Of a stretch of DNA of 64,000 bases, positions 50,001 to 62,400 are shown in pieces. The stretch comes from Baylisascaris procyonis (Eukaryota > Nematoda > Chromadorea > Rhabditida > Ascarididae). A program made the translations under genes and the position numbers. How positions within the stretch are numbered: position 1 is the first letter of the stretch; every line of letters begins with the position of its first letter. The DNA lies in assembly GCA_037389465.1 (NCBI GenBank), contig JAZARR010000110.1:1-64000 (forward strand), in the 5' to 3' direction. Under the pieces are notes generated by a model. That model saw nothing but the letters and a program-made list of their open reading frames with translations. It searched no databases and was not told where the DNA came from.

Positions 50001-53000
50001 ACTTCCCCTAAGAGACTTATGGCAGCTCGTTGTAGATTATTTTTTGCTGTTGGAAATCATCATGCTGTCTGTTATGCCTGCGGTTCCTCAGTCGAAAGTA
50101 CGAATCAGAAGCTTACGTTTGGAAAAACTTTAAATGAAATTGGCTTTCAAAGGAATGACTCGCAGCAATTCTAGTGAAGCTGTGTAGTGGTCGACGAAAT
50201 TTTTCAGCGCATAACGTTCTAAATTATATGGCAGCCGTTGTATGCAACTTTTGCGCAGCCTACGAGTAAGAGCATGTTTCCTTGCTTTAGAATCTCCACA
50301 ACACCGAAGACACGATGGCGAAAGGTTTAAATGGACTACCTAACCCCCCGCCCTCCTCTTCCATGCCCGAAGTATGCCTATGCGAGCTAATTTTGCTCTT
50401 AAAACGTAGTCTCCACCTATCGTTCTTATTTCTTTGTCTATCTCTCCAAAGCCTATCCTAAATGTCTTTTGTATGTAAATCATTAATGATTTTACCATAA
50501 GCGTTTTGGGATTTATTGCATCAGAAGCCTCTTATAGGCCCAACTATACTTTTTATATCAGTTACGCTTTCATATTGGGCAAGGTTAGGGTACACATTCC
50601 TGCGGGCACTCTTGCAATGGAATATTCACTGATATAAAATTTTTGCACATGGCTTTCAAATTGGGCCATTCCGATTCGAAGAAGGCGAATTTTTGCACAC
50701 AAATTCGTACAATAAACAGTCCATTCTATAGGAAAACCCGAAAGCGATAGTGCAATGCCCATCAAGCGTTCGTTATATCATTGTTTTAGATTTTTATTCG
50801 GTGATTTTTAATTTACTGCCTGATCATTTTTGAAATTCAGCTTCTTGATACTTTATGGCGTATTGGAGGTGAGGGATATTTCTATTCGATTTCTGCTCAG
50901 AATCTAAAAATTCGATTGTTGCTAAAAATTTCAACACACCCTCTTTATTCTGACGTTGCATTGATTGTGGGTCATCGAATTGCGTCGAAAAGGGGTTTTG
51001 TTGGCGAGTTCAAACGCTGCTCTCACTTTTATAGCGAAGGCAAAGTTTACTAGGAACGAAAATTCAAAATTGGCAATTTGCCAAGTCACTTTTAAGGTGT
51101 TTAATTGCTAATCAATCTGTGCTTCTTCTTATTTCACTGGTCAAAAATTTTCGGTTTCAGTGACTTATTAAGGTAATTCAAAAAATCGAAATTTCCCCGT
51201 TCCCATTTAAGTTTTTAATTTTTTCTTTTTTTTATTTCATGTGACTATAAAGAGTATTTTATCGCTGTGCTTCCATCCAGCATACTACCAGTACAACGCA
51301 TTATCGTTACCTAATTCATTGAAACTGCATAGTGATCATCCCCGACGTGAACAAATCGATGCTGGCTAAAAAACTTTGATGCATTTCGGGAGAGGGGCGA
51401 AATTATGCATAGAACTAATTTTGTTTCGAAAATTCTTTCATAATTTCTGATACATTTAACCAGTTACTAAAATTCGCGAATCTTTTAACTGCTGGATTGC
51501 TGATGTTTAGTTTTTGAGTGCTCATATTGTTCATATTGTTTTCGAAAACTCAGAAAATACGTCGGACCTTCCAGCATTTAAAGGGTGGGGTAATAGAAAG
51601 AAGTACGAGAAGAGGAGAGGTTTTTGTGTTGTTCGAGCTGGTGCTTTTATTGCCACTTTTATATTGAGTCTGATATAGAGTAATAACGTCGCTGGTGCTA
51701 GATATGGCAACTTTTGGCAGGAAGTAACTGGTTCCGCGAGTGGTATTTTACTTTAGTTTATTTTCTAGTGACGATATAATTCGTGCAGTGGATAAGCTAA
51801 AGGTGCTCGGAAACGGCTTCGAACTGATTGCGTTAGGAAGTGGTCGCTTTTTGGTGCAGAGTGTACCTGGTGAATTAAATATGGATGATTCGCGTGTGTT
51901 GCAGTTGGCGGAGGATGCCGCATATGTCACCAAGGTTTTTTTTTTGTTTGTTTTTAAAAAATTGTAAAGCTGAGATGCTGTTTCCCACTTGAACTGCTCG
52001 CCGTTAAATTCCTTTTTCTGTATTACGATCTTTTAAAATACTACTTGATTTTGAAAAGATAACTGTGCTCATAACTTTTTATCTAACCTTATTGATATTG
52101 GTTTAAGTAAAATGTACTTTTAAGCAAATGCCATATGCACGGTGCGTTGGCTGGCATTGCAGCTTCGCTTAATGCACTTCGATATCAAAGTCGTAATTCG
52201 TTTTGTTGATTGGTCATTACAACCCAATATTACTGTTATTTTTCATTTCTGTAGATATGATCAGGTGTTGGCGTTTTCGTTCTTGAGTATTAACAAGGTC
52301 AGCACGAAGGTAGTGATACTGAATGACTGAATTGGTGAGCACATTCGTAATCGAAGCACTATCGAATGCGTTGATGAAGTATGAGATAGATAACGCTAAC
52401 TGGAAGCCATTCCTTACTGCTAACACTGTGACAAGAGTGAAACTGTTCACCGAATTGGATTTGCAGTGAGCTATATGTCAAGGTTTTAACTGCTTATACT
52501 GTTGAAATGTTTTTGCGAAAATTATAAGAAGTATGAAAGACGATATTTGAACGTTCACAATCAATTTCGTGAGGAATATACGTTCCTTATTTTCATCCAC
52601 CTTATTCTAGTGCTTTATGGTTAAATCATGATAACCTCAAGGCATACAACATGCTTTCTTTGTCTTGGAGGGAGTTCTTTGCCGAAGTTGCACCTCTCGG
52701 GTCTAAGAAGGTTCGCCCTTTATTACATTGAAATGCTTTTGAAGACTGCATTTCTTGCAAATCGACTAGGTGAGTCGGTTACACTATGTATTTATATTGT
52801 CGATGTTTACTGTTTCGTTGAAAGTATCGGCAGTTCTATGAATAACCAGATCCATGTTTCGCCATATGTTTGATACAGCTTGTCCTCAGTTTTCATTGTC
52901 TAAGAGCAGTCGTTATTTGCCCTATTTCAAGTCCTCAAAGGAATTTGTTAAATTGTCCTCGTTGGTTAGGGATCTATCAATGAGGAAAGTTGAGTGGCTG

Positions 53001-53218
53001 TACTATTGCAGGAATTGATAATGGATCGTTTACGTTGGGATGAACGACGCGCAGAAGCAGTTTTAGAACATCTGGTGAAGGAAGGAATCGCGTGGGTGGA
53101 TGACCAACCAACTGATACAATCCAGTATTGGATACCCAGCCTCTTCTTACAACAGTACTGCCATTCGAGCAGTTCAACTAGTGTTTCAGATAGTATTGCT
53201 TCAGTGGCCATCTTCTAG
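47033..53218 (+). CDS. vps-22: VPS22/SNF8 (EAP30), ESCRT-II subunit (5 exons, complete)
   Basis: This core subunit of ESCRT-II (with VPS25 and VPS36) acts on the cytosolic face of endosomes and links ESCRT-I to ESCRT-III in sorting ubiquitinated membrane proteins. Exons: 47033-47092, 47460-47649, 48271-48451, 51769-51934, 53012-53218. Phases close, giving 267 aa against 258 in human. The N-terminus MAARRRGVGVG and QQKKEIQAKF matches the family helix. The conserved blocks are QDMCASVGVDPLA, KGFWAEKLGVGDFYYEL, NGGVMTVDEL, DDIIRAVDKLKVLGNGF, VQSVPGELNMD and LEHLVKEGIAWVD, covering both winged-helix domains. A Ser-rich tail of about 18 residues ends the protein. Intron 1 requires a GC donor. The exon 4/5 junction is one residue shorter than human and is the least certain join. 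Confidence 0.96.
47093..47459 (+). other. vps-22 intron 1, GC-AG type
   Basis: The coding sequence reads AAA GAA ATT CAG|GCACTT and resumes at TTCATTCAG|GCA AAG TTT. Joining there gives KKEIQAKF, aligned without gap to the human KKLAEAKY. No GT donor nearby preserves this, so a GC donor is inferred. Confidence 0.75.
47650..48270 (+). other. vps-22 intron 2
   Basis: This 621-nt intron (donor T|GTAAGC, acceptor TTTTGCAG) splits the Ser codon before SKGFW. Nothing else was seen in it. Confidence 0.85.
48452..51768 (+). other. vps-22 intron 3 (3.3 kb)
   Basis: This is the longest intron inside a complete gene here, between the two winged-helix domains. The donor is AC|GTTGGT and the acceptor TTTTCTAG. 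Several frames of 60-94 codons on both strands lack recognisable domains. No transposon ends or RNA gene were identified. Confidence 0.8.
51935..53011 (+). other. vps-22 intron 4
   Basis: This intron of 1.1 kb has donor AAG|GTTTTT and acceptor TATTGCAG. No additional feature was recognised. Confidence 0.8.
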
Positions 53219-55813
53219 TTCTACAGGAGAACAACCAATCAAAATAGACGAGCTTGATGTACCGTTTCCCTTTATTTTAAGCTTATTGTATTGTTGTGCC
53301 ATAGACATGCTATTATGTATTACTGACTATGAAGATTGTGAGAGAGATAAAAGGAAAATTAATGAGGGAGTGATGAGACTGCAGCATTGGATTTCACTTT
53401 GCTGTATGAGATTATTCGTTATATGATTCATCGTTAGTTCATTGGAGAGCTATCCATAAGCAACATATTTCGACATATTTTTGTCATCACTTATAAATGA
53501 TTGACTTATATTCGATAAGTCTTTTAACATAGCGCAGGTAAAGTTGAGTGTGAGCATAAGGTGCGCAGCTAGTTCAGAGTTTAACATTTGAAGCGAAACA
53601 TGTTAAGTGAGACTGATTTGAAGCAGAAAACGGCGGAAAGTGCATATTAGAATAGAGACGTGGCGATGTTGCAATTCTTAACGGGGGAGAGAGGGGAGAG
53701 GAATGGCGAACGCTTGCTACAGATTCTTATCGTACTTCTTGTTATGAAGTACTCAAGAAGTGCCCCAACATGTGGATATTCAAATATTGCTAAGAGGAAA
53801 TGGTCAGTTCCGAGGGTGCAGAATTCTTGTATCGCGGGTTGCAAAACAACAAATAGAGTGTTGATACAATGAGAGGTGATCGTGGAACGCATTAAATGCA
53901 TCCTGCGATGCGTTGTGCCATAAATCTTTGCGCGAATTGCTTTTATTAGTTCATAGATATGTGAATAGTAAGTATTCGTAATGATGCCATCGATTTATGA
54001 GGAGAGTGCTTGTCGTTTTTGAATAAATATGTAAACAGCTAAAAGATATGCATAAAGAGCTTGTAATTATACGAGATGAACACTCAAGAGAACATACCAG
54101 AATTGTTGTGGATGGCACTTTTACGGGGTTACTATCGTCACATTTTACATTAAATAACCTTATATTAGTACCAATGGAAGGCGAAGTGTTGTGATTAAGG
54201 GAAAACATTTGTATGGTTCATTGAGCAAAAATTTTCATCTAACGGTTCGATATTGACGAGATGTCAGTTGAGTGCGGTGTTGATGGGTGATCGTCAAGAA
54301 CTCCGGTTCCGGCCGATGCTTCGCTAGCTGAAATTCGGAGACCTTCTGGAGCCCTTGATGGTCGGAGAAAATCGATGGCCAATATGGCCTCTTAGATTGG
54401 TAACTACAGAAAGAGGTTGTTTCGGTGGGCATCGATTTTCGATGGTCGTCGACATAAACCACCAAAGTGCATTTCGACTAGTTGTGGTTGTGCAGTGAAT
54501 AATGATTAGTTTTCCAGTTTTCGCTAACGGCTGTTCGGAAATTTCAATGGTTATTAAATTTAGGCATTCACGACTTTATGAATCATCCTTTGTGATGGCC
54601 ACAGAAGTCATTTCGGTTGTCGGCTACAGATGGCTTCCGTTTAATGCACTTCGTTATGCCTATTTTTGCGATTCGCAAGGTACACTGTGAAATAACTTTA
54701 GTGCATTTTCTTTGTTGACGCGGTTTTCATGAATAACATCTATTAGCAGACAGTGTTATTGATGAAAGAGTTTATGTTCTGAGCAAGGCGAAAGGGCCGA
54801 AAAGTGTCCAGAGTGAAGGGAGAAGCAGGTAAGCTGAACCTGCATGGCACAGGGTTCTCATTGTTCATGTGCGCAATCACCTGATTTATAATCATTGGGG
54901 GTATTCTTATGGAAGGAAGGAATGAGATAAGAGGACAGAAGGGGAATGCAAAATTTTGGCGAAATCTGCAATCTTCTACGAATCATTTGAGGATAACTTT
55001 CGGAAATGCTGCGAATTGCCGACTGAACGATACATTAATGACGAAAGCTTCGGTAATTTTTGAAAAAAAACAATATGGGAATTGAGCAATGATAAGGAAT
55101 ATAAGATAGTAATTGCATCCGGTCAATAGTACAATTTGCTAGCACTACAAGAATAAAGTCGGTTATTCTCTAGCTCAGAAATTTTTTGCCGAAAGACACT
55201 ATCATTTCAAGGTTTTTCAAAGATAAGTGTCCAATTCGTCTAGTGCCCCACTTATTTTATTATGTATGTATGTTTGTTATGTGTTTTCTGCAAGTTTGTT
55301 TTACAAAAGAATATTACAACAGCGTAACCTGTGGGGCGTATGTGTGTGTCCGTCTATTCGTCTCAGTGTCTTCACGTCGGGCAGTTTCAAATCGGGAATC
55401 ATTGGTGCTAAAGTTGAAAAATTTGATGATTGTAATGGCCATCATCGGATGACTTCCCACGCAATATTTCAAATAAATGCAGACTTTAAAAGATGCGCCG
55501 AAAATTTGCATATGTTTTATTCCGATCGGATCGAATACAATCGATTCTTTAATTTTTATCGCTAGCTTGTGAAACCGGTCGGTCAACGAAGTGGGCTGTA
55601 AAAAGTGCATGCCATGCCAACTCCTCTGATGTATTTCTGCAACCAATTCGATTCTCTATCGATATCAACCTGCCTTACATCAGTTTCCAGTCACTTTTAT
55701 ACGATTTATATAATATACTCTCATGTTACAATTTAATTTTAGTCATTTCTTTTCTGATAAACTTATGGAACGATTAAATGAATATGTAATTTAGCACTAT
55801 ATATTTAACAAGC

Positions 55814-55850
55814 AGTCGATAATCGATAAAATTAATCGATAATCGATATA
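55814..55850. repeat. Duplicated TCGATAATCGATA motif
   Basis: TCGATAATCGATA occurs twice, 20 bp apart, giving four ATCGAT-type palindromic cores within about 35 bp of AT-rich sequence. Confidence 0.85.
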
Positions 55851-55935
55851 TGAGAACTGACATATTAAGCTGTAATAAGTTCCATACTTATGTATTTCAT
55901 CGAAGTGCGCTTTATTGGTCATTAAAATCGTACTT

Positions 55936-55977
55936 AGTTGGCACCCTCTTGGGCTGCACCGCAAGAGTGTGCCAACT
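55936..55977. repeat. Strong 16-bp hairpin (one mismatch), intergenic
   Basis: AGTTGGCACCCTCTTG at 55936-55951 pairs with CAAGAGTGTGCCAACT at 55962-55977 with a single C/T mismatch. The loop is GGCTGCACCG, itself able to pair GG with CC. It is markedly GC-richer than its surroundings. Confidence 0.85.
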
Positions 55978-57919
55978 TAAAATTGAGATATTGACTTCTA
56001 ATGGAGTTGACTGAGAATTAAATGGGAAAAGCAATACGGCTAAATAGAATAACAGAAAGAAATACATTTTTTTCTCTAATTTGGATTTTTACATTTTACC
56101 ACTAATTTTCATCTGAAATTTACTATTTACTGCATAAATGATTAGTCAATTAAATGAGAAAATCTCAGCTGCACCGAACAGCAATCCCAACATCAATTTA
56201 CATTCTTCATCACTATCAATTCTCCCATATTTGAAATATAGTTTCGCTGACTTTGTGCTTCAAGAAGTTATGCGGTCTTGAAACAATCTTTTTGGTGTAG
56301 TCATCTATTGGATGCAATTTTTCACCCATAAGCAAAAAACCGACATCAGCAAAGAACAAGACGTCAATTACAGTGCACAATAGCTGACGCTATTTAATAT
56401 ATAGCATCTAGCCTTGTGTAGCGTTTTATCAGTGATGGTTCAGAGTTGATTATCTTAAAGATAAAGAGGGATACGTTTGAAGTTTCCTAAGAGCAAAGAT
56501 CACTTTAAGTTTTGATGATAGAGGCGAGAAGAAAAATACATAGTGACGCAGAGTGGGTCAAAATGTCCTTCATCCGTGAATACAGTGCTACGAAACTAGT
56601 TGGTGGCGTGAGCTGTGTCGTCGCATTACACAGTCGTTGCTTGTTTTGTTTTGAGGAGGGCGGTAGAATAGAATAGAGGCAGACGGTTGGTTTAACCGAG
56701 TGCTCGTCACGATCTCTCTATTTACAATTTATTGGGGTTTGTGCAAAAGGTGTTGTTTATTACCTGTATGCACTACGTTGATAGATGTTTTTATTTCTTG
56801 TATCTGAATCTTACAATCTTCACTATTATTGCTAATGTTGCTATTGGAAAATGCTAAATTCGTTACCAATTTATTGTTTCTTCAAATAATTTATTCGTTT
56901 CATATATTCACGAGCACTGAAAGAAGTTTATAAAAGTTTTATGCAGGTGAACGCTTGCATAAATGCAATTCCGGGGATATTTTTCCCTGTATGTTTTGCT
57001 TCTCCCTCAAAATCGGAAAATTCCCAACAACGCGATATTTAGCCCTATTTATCGGACATTTGAATGCCTATAAACATTCGGGAATGCTGACTGAATATTT
57101 CTGAAATCTCAGGTTCTGTAGTAAACTTATGGCCTTATGTAATTTAGATTACGGTCAATGGTATAATCGTTGGTGCGTGATGCAGCCTGTGGTGCTAACA
57201 TTGAATTTTTTACTTGTAATGTAAGGTTGCAGTGGATACGAAAACTGATTTTTGGACCATATCAATGAGACCAGAAATTAGACAGCTACATGTGAGCAAA
57301 ACTGATTGCATATTACTTGTGCTTTTCTCGTAATGGGGATCTTGGCTAAACCAGACAGTAGTTGAAGTCATGGTTGGGTTGACCAGTGAGCGGTGGCTGA
57401 TTAAATGGTTTCGTGATGCAGATCAAATCGATTTTGTTTAATACAGTTGAAATCGTCAATTGAGCGTCTCTTGGTGGGCGGATTTGGCCAGATTTGCTGT
57501 GGTGTTTTGTTATACATTTTGTCGTAGCATACCTTTTTTCTCATCCAGTAAAGACTTGTTGTATCGATGCTACTACTTAGAGTTTTTTAGGTTCTTTGCT
57601 TTCGAATGTTTTAGGTGCTTTGTTTGAGATTCATTTGGTGAAGGTTTATGCCCACCTCTCAACCGTATTCTTAGGGGACGAATAAAAATGACGAAATCCG
57701 CTACTGAAAAGACCTCAGTTGTTGTAAGAAGAAGATGTTTCCTCGTTTGATTTGTACTTTACTTGTTTACTTAATGGTTATTCTTACTTAGCACTCAAAA
57801 GTATTTGTTTGTACTTGGTAAACTTTCTTGTTTCATAGAGTGTTGGTGTTTAATTGCAGCGTTTATTACTGAAAGATTTTCGATCGAGTATAAGCAAAGT
57901 TGGTGTTGCATCGATTGTC

Positions 57920-57927
57920 TTTCTCAG
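57920..57927 (+). promoter_or_regulatory. Putative spliced-leader acceptor, ACSL upstream exon
   Basis: TTTCTCAG (with a further CAG right after) precedes the ATG at 57933 by only a few bases, the usual nematode arrangement for a trans-spliced 5' end. Confidence 0.5.
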
Positions 57928-57932
57928 CAGAT

Positions 57933-58016
57933 ATGCCGAGGGAATCGAGGACACGTCGTGATGTCTTCTGGGATAGTGTTGATAAACAAAAGAAGAATAT
58001 CGAAAAAATTGTGAAG
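57933..58016 (+). CDS. Alternative upstream first exon of the ACSL gene (short N-terminus)
   Basis: The exon reads ATG CCG AGG ... GTG AAG|GTATTT and encodes 28 residues ending DKQKKNIEKIVK. It ends in phase 0, like the exon at 59678-59815, and can join exon 60625-60822, giving IVK|ARPEKG. The basic DKQKKN...KARP pattern resembles the juxtamembrane segment of human ACSL4 (DTRKKN...KAKP, from memory). I therefore infer an isoform that lacks the N-terminal membrane segment. The alternative is a tiny separate gene: an AG at 58154-58155 would add 21 codons and a stop, with no known similarity. Confidence 0.5.
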
Positions 58017-59424
58017 GTATTTGTGTTAATCTCTTATTTCTAATTTTTTAACTACGTGCATTTCCCGCAAGCTCATGCTTCCGTTATATAATTTCTCTGC
58101 ATAACACTTATCGTTGCACCATTCGACATTGTTTAACTCCTTACTTTTATGTAGGCATTGCGCGGAAGTTATATTCGTATCACCTTATTGAATAGGGCAG
58201 CCGGCTGCGTGAGCGACTGATACATTCCATCAGAATCTCTCACCGTTACTTGTTTATCGTGTAAGGTCGAAATACTTATTATAAAACAACGGCTGTTGAG
58301 CTTCTGGTTCCCGATTCTTGACCGTGGAGGGAGACCATCCAAGACGAAGAAGACCTCAGGGATATGCCTGAAGTTAAAAGGGGGAGGGGCTTATATCCAA
58401 GAAGAAATAGAGTCGTGACCATGAAAATCGCAGTTTAGGCGAGGCAAGATAGTGAATGAAACCGTGGTTAGGCATAGGCGCACAAATCCATGGATATACC
58501 TATCATTCAATAGAACATTGAATCATTTAAAATCTTCATCTGACGTTTGTTTGCCTTAATACTCGCTCTTTGAACGTTTTGATTGTCTTGCTGCTCATGC
58601 TGACATGCTTTTTTTATGTTTTCAAACTCCTCGACATTGAAATAAGTAAACAAATCATTCTACTTTCGCGTACTTTCCTTTCTCGCTTCAGTTTTTCCTC
58701 GTATTTTCCACTGTTTTTTTCAGCACTTTCTAATACACACTTTTTCATTTTCTAGCTTCCATCCATTGCACGACTCCCTCCAATTTGCTTCTAAATTTCC
58801 TCCCCACGATTTCATCCACTTCATCTTACCGCTTTTCACTTTTGGAAACATTTTCTGTGCTTCTACTTACGTTTTCTATTGCTTTTTTGCTCGTTTCCAG
58901 CTTTCTCGAGCTCTTTCAGTTTTATGTTAGGATTTGGTCTCTCCTGAGTCTTGTTCTGTTCCTCTAATTTTTTCTACTCGCTTCCCATTTTTCACAATAC
59001 TTTCGTTCCTTTTCGCCGCTTTCCTCGACTTAATTTCATTTTTATGCAATCCTTCCCTTGTTTTTCTAATTGCTTTCCAATTTTCTGGATGCATTTCCCT
59101 CGCGTTTCCGTGCTTTATCCAGTCTTTTCTACTTTCGCAGTGTTTTACACTCTTTTCCGATTGTATCTCTTCTCTTCCACAATCTTTCAACTTTTTAAAT
59201 TTTCTGTCAGATTTTTGTGGTCTCATTTGCTTTTTTCCTACATCTTTATGTTCTTTTCGGATCTTCGATCTTATTCCACTCGGCAAAGAAATATAAAGTG
59301 GTGCAAACATTCGCTATTAAAGGACCCCGGCTGAATTCGACAAAGTCCTCGCTGATATTCGTATTGCCTTAAATTCTTTCCCATATAAAAATTAGCATTC
59401 TTAAAAATCAGCAGTATCTACAAA
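58017..59424. other. Between the two ACSL first exons
   Basis: This would be intronic for the upstream isoform and promoter for the downstream one. Its right half is the pyrimidine-rich phased array. Nothing gene-like was accepted here. Confidence 0.6.
58660..59270. repeat. Pyrimidine-rich phased T-tract array
   Basis: About 600 bp have TTTC or TTTTC blocks recurring at roughly 10-11 nt and an extreme C/T bias on plus. The bias leaves open frames of 120-127 codons in two plus frames and one minus frame over the same DNA (58927-59334), a mark of low complexity rather than coding. Confidence 0.65.
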
Positions 59425-62400
59425 ATGGCGAGCCATCGGAAAAGTTTTTCAGTTGTTTTCGATATCCATCCGGTAATACATGAAACGCGAAAAACTTTCG
59501 ATACACGAAAAAAATATGTGGTCAACCATGATGCCGGTGTTTCCAACTTTCACTCTCTGATAGAGAGCTTCGGCGTTGTTAATAACGAAGGCATAGTTTT
59601 GTTTTCACTTCATCTTTACATGGAACTGGTGTGTTAGTTTTCTCGATAGATTTGCTCTATATCGTTCACCATTTCAGGGAACATCACCGTTATGGATTCG
59701 AGTGATAATCTGGATCTTGCGTGCATGGTTCTACGTTTACGATTGTTTGAACTACATTCCCTACGAATTGTTCAATTCACCGACTGCTAAATTAGAGAGA
59801 AGCAGCAGAGTGAAGGTCAGTTGGTTAGCGTAGCTATCTGTTCTTTCCTTTCTGGATTATCTTTTCGCGATGTCTCTTCTTTTCTCAGATAAAATTGTAA
59901 ATTTTAGGAGCGTTTTCCTTCACAAACCACAATTTAATCAGTAATTTTATGGATGACGCGTTATGGTGAACTGAGGTATTGAGGGCACTTCATATTGCTA
60001 GAAGTAGCAGAAATTGATTGTCTGTTGCCTTCCTCGTTTCTTCACGATAGAAATGCGGCACTGTAGTTGATAGAGGGAGTGGAGAAATTTTGGTGATTCG
60101 GAGCACACATAAATAGGCTCCATCTACTCCTTTTTCGCAGTTATTAATGGACGCGGTCTAACCAATGCACCTTCAATCGTATTCTTATTTTCTGCAATGA
60201 TTACTATATTTGCACTCTATTTTCAAAGGATGAGAGGAACAATAAGCAATCAGTCTGTCAATATGAACACCCTCAGTACTCTTAAAATAGATTGCTTTGG
60301 GGGTATTATTAGAGGTTTTACAGATTTGACTGGTAATTTCCAAAGAGAAATCAATTCTAAAATGCGAAGTTTTTCTGCTCCAGCAGAGTCCTGGTCGAAC
60401 AGAGCTTCTAAAGACGCAGGCTAAAGCGAGATTCATTTGAATTTTTCAGGTGTTTTGCGGCTAAAAGCCCACTCCAGTTCTTTAGAGGAATGCTAGTAAT
60501 TGCTGTAAAGAAAATCAGTCGTAACAGTATTGGTCATCGTTATTTGCGAAAACGTGGTTCTGATGTTACTGCGATATAATGGTATTAAATTTAAGCGCCA
60601 AGTGAATAAAAGTATGAAATACAGGCGAGACCTGAGAAAGGACTGGATAGTCCTTGGGTTCACGTTGATGGGCCGGTAAGTGCAGACCTGGATGGACGGG
60701 ATACGGTTGATAAGGTGTTCACCTATGTGGTGCAGAAATACGGTGACAAGACGGCTCTCGGAACGAGGGAATTGCTCGATGTCACTGAACATGTTCAGCC
60801 CAACGGACGCGTTTTTGAAAAGGTGACGATTATGTTGTCATGAACAAATTAGCAATCTTTAGCTCTGGCATCAGAAATCTCCGCAGTTTCTATCCTCACC
60901 GTTTTATTTACGCTAAGCTTCCCCCATTATTGATTTTCCCGCGTTTGGGTTTCGTCAAAGACAGTAATTTTTTGTTGAAGAGTATATTGAGAATAATGGA
61001 TATATTTCTTGGACTGCATTAAAGTGAAGTACTATGTGGAGGACAAAAGTTAGGTTCTTTGACTGTATGAGATACCCCGCTCTCAATTTTCAGCTTTCCA
61101 TGGTGAATGGAGGGGAGGGGGATAGTTTTGCCTGAGTTAAGGTCAGCTAGTGATGTATCCAAACAATAGGGAGTAGACAAGTAAAGGTTATAGTATTCTT
61201 CAGTTAATATGCATAAAGCCGTTCTGCAGCATGCGCATAACGATTCAGACAAGCGCATCTTGAGGCACATGCAGCAGACATAGCACTGGTTTTTGGCTTT
61301 GCTTATTTTTGAGTCGCTGATCGCGGTATCTGTTTTATACGGATATCTTTGGTGCCTTTCCACAGTCGTTAGTTTATGCATTTATTTTCAGTGGGAACTT
61401 GGCGAGTACAAGTGGGAGTCGTACGAAGATGTGCACATGCGAGTTGGTCTTATAGCTGCGGGATTGCACGGTATTGTCGAAGGGAATGACCCAAAGGTTT
61501 GTTTCACTTAGAAATTTGCAGTTTTCGTTATCATTGTTGTTGTTGCAGAAAATTTATGCACTCTCTAAATGTAAGAAAAGTAATTCAGAGGTAAAACGCA
61601 TTCCCTATAAAAGTGAGCAATATTCGACGCAGAAAATGGTATCCTCCACATCACAGCTCATTTTATGAGTTTGTTGTAATTTGGGTTTAGCAGTATTTAA
61701 TAAAGCGATGAAAGAGTGTTGCCGGTTTTTGATTAGAACTGATTGCTGCAGCGATGTTCAGAAGCGTTATAGGTTGTCATTCCGATGTGAGACAAAAGTG
61801 ATGGAGACGTCCTCAGAGAAATATTGACTCACTAATTACGTAGATAGTGGTTGATGGATTGATGCTTATTCGCGAAGCGTTTTGGGAGAGGTACTTCGAA
61901 GAATTGGCAAAAGCGGCTCTTAGAAACGACGCATTCAGTTAAACCAAACCCGTAACTGTTGTCATATGAAATCCTTGTATGACATTTCCGCATATCCATA
62001 TGAGTGTTATCTATTGCACTTGTTGAATAAAACATAACTGATAGAGGAACATATCATTTCAGGTAGTAATATTCGCAGAGACACGTGCAGACTGGCTGAT
62101 CACCGCATTAGCATGTATGCGAATCAACCTGCCGATCGTTACCGTATACGCAACGCTCGGCGAAGAGGTATTTTTCTATTATCCGTGATTCAACTTCGTT
62201 TTCTTGCGATTCCAATCCCTGTGTATTTGAATATTGTTGGTGCAGTCACTTGTGGGTTTTTTCGAAGTATGCGAGAATGGAACTCCAATTATGCGACACC
62301 ATGACGCCAAACGGAGCAGAGTGCTTTCGAAAATTAAAGCACCATCTTGTTAGCATCGGTGCTGCGAAACTTACTAAAAACCACAGAACGTTGATTGTTT

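Larger units (their letters stand above)
53219..57932. other. Intergenic region vps-22 - ACSL
   Basis: This 4.7 kb stretch includes the vps-22 3' UTR and the upstream promoter of the ACSL gene. It holds a cluster of ATCGAT motifs (55814-55850) and an isolated strong hairpin (55936-55977). Open frames such as 55227-55565 plus and 54235-54465 minus have no known family. Confidence 0.6.

Noticed and set aside
55227..55565. 112-codon frame with an overlapping 88-codon frame
   Set aside because: No recognisable domain, no clear splice or spliced-leader signals, and another frame open on minus over the same region.
58156..58221. Possible second exon of a tiny gene starting at 57933
   Set aside because: It adds only 21 codons before a stop and has no known similarity, whereas joining 57933-58016 to the ACSL exon at 60625 gives a family-like sequence.
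58927..59334. Three overlapping frames of 120-127 codons
   Set aside because: Same DNA open in three frames, all Lys/Glu/Arg- or Phe/Ser/Leu-rich, caused by the C/T-rich phased array.
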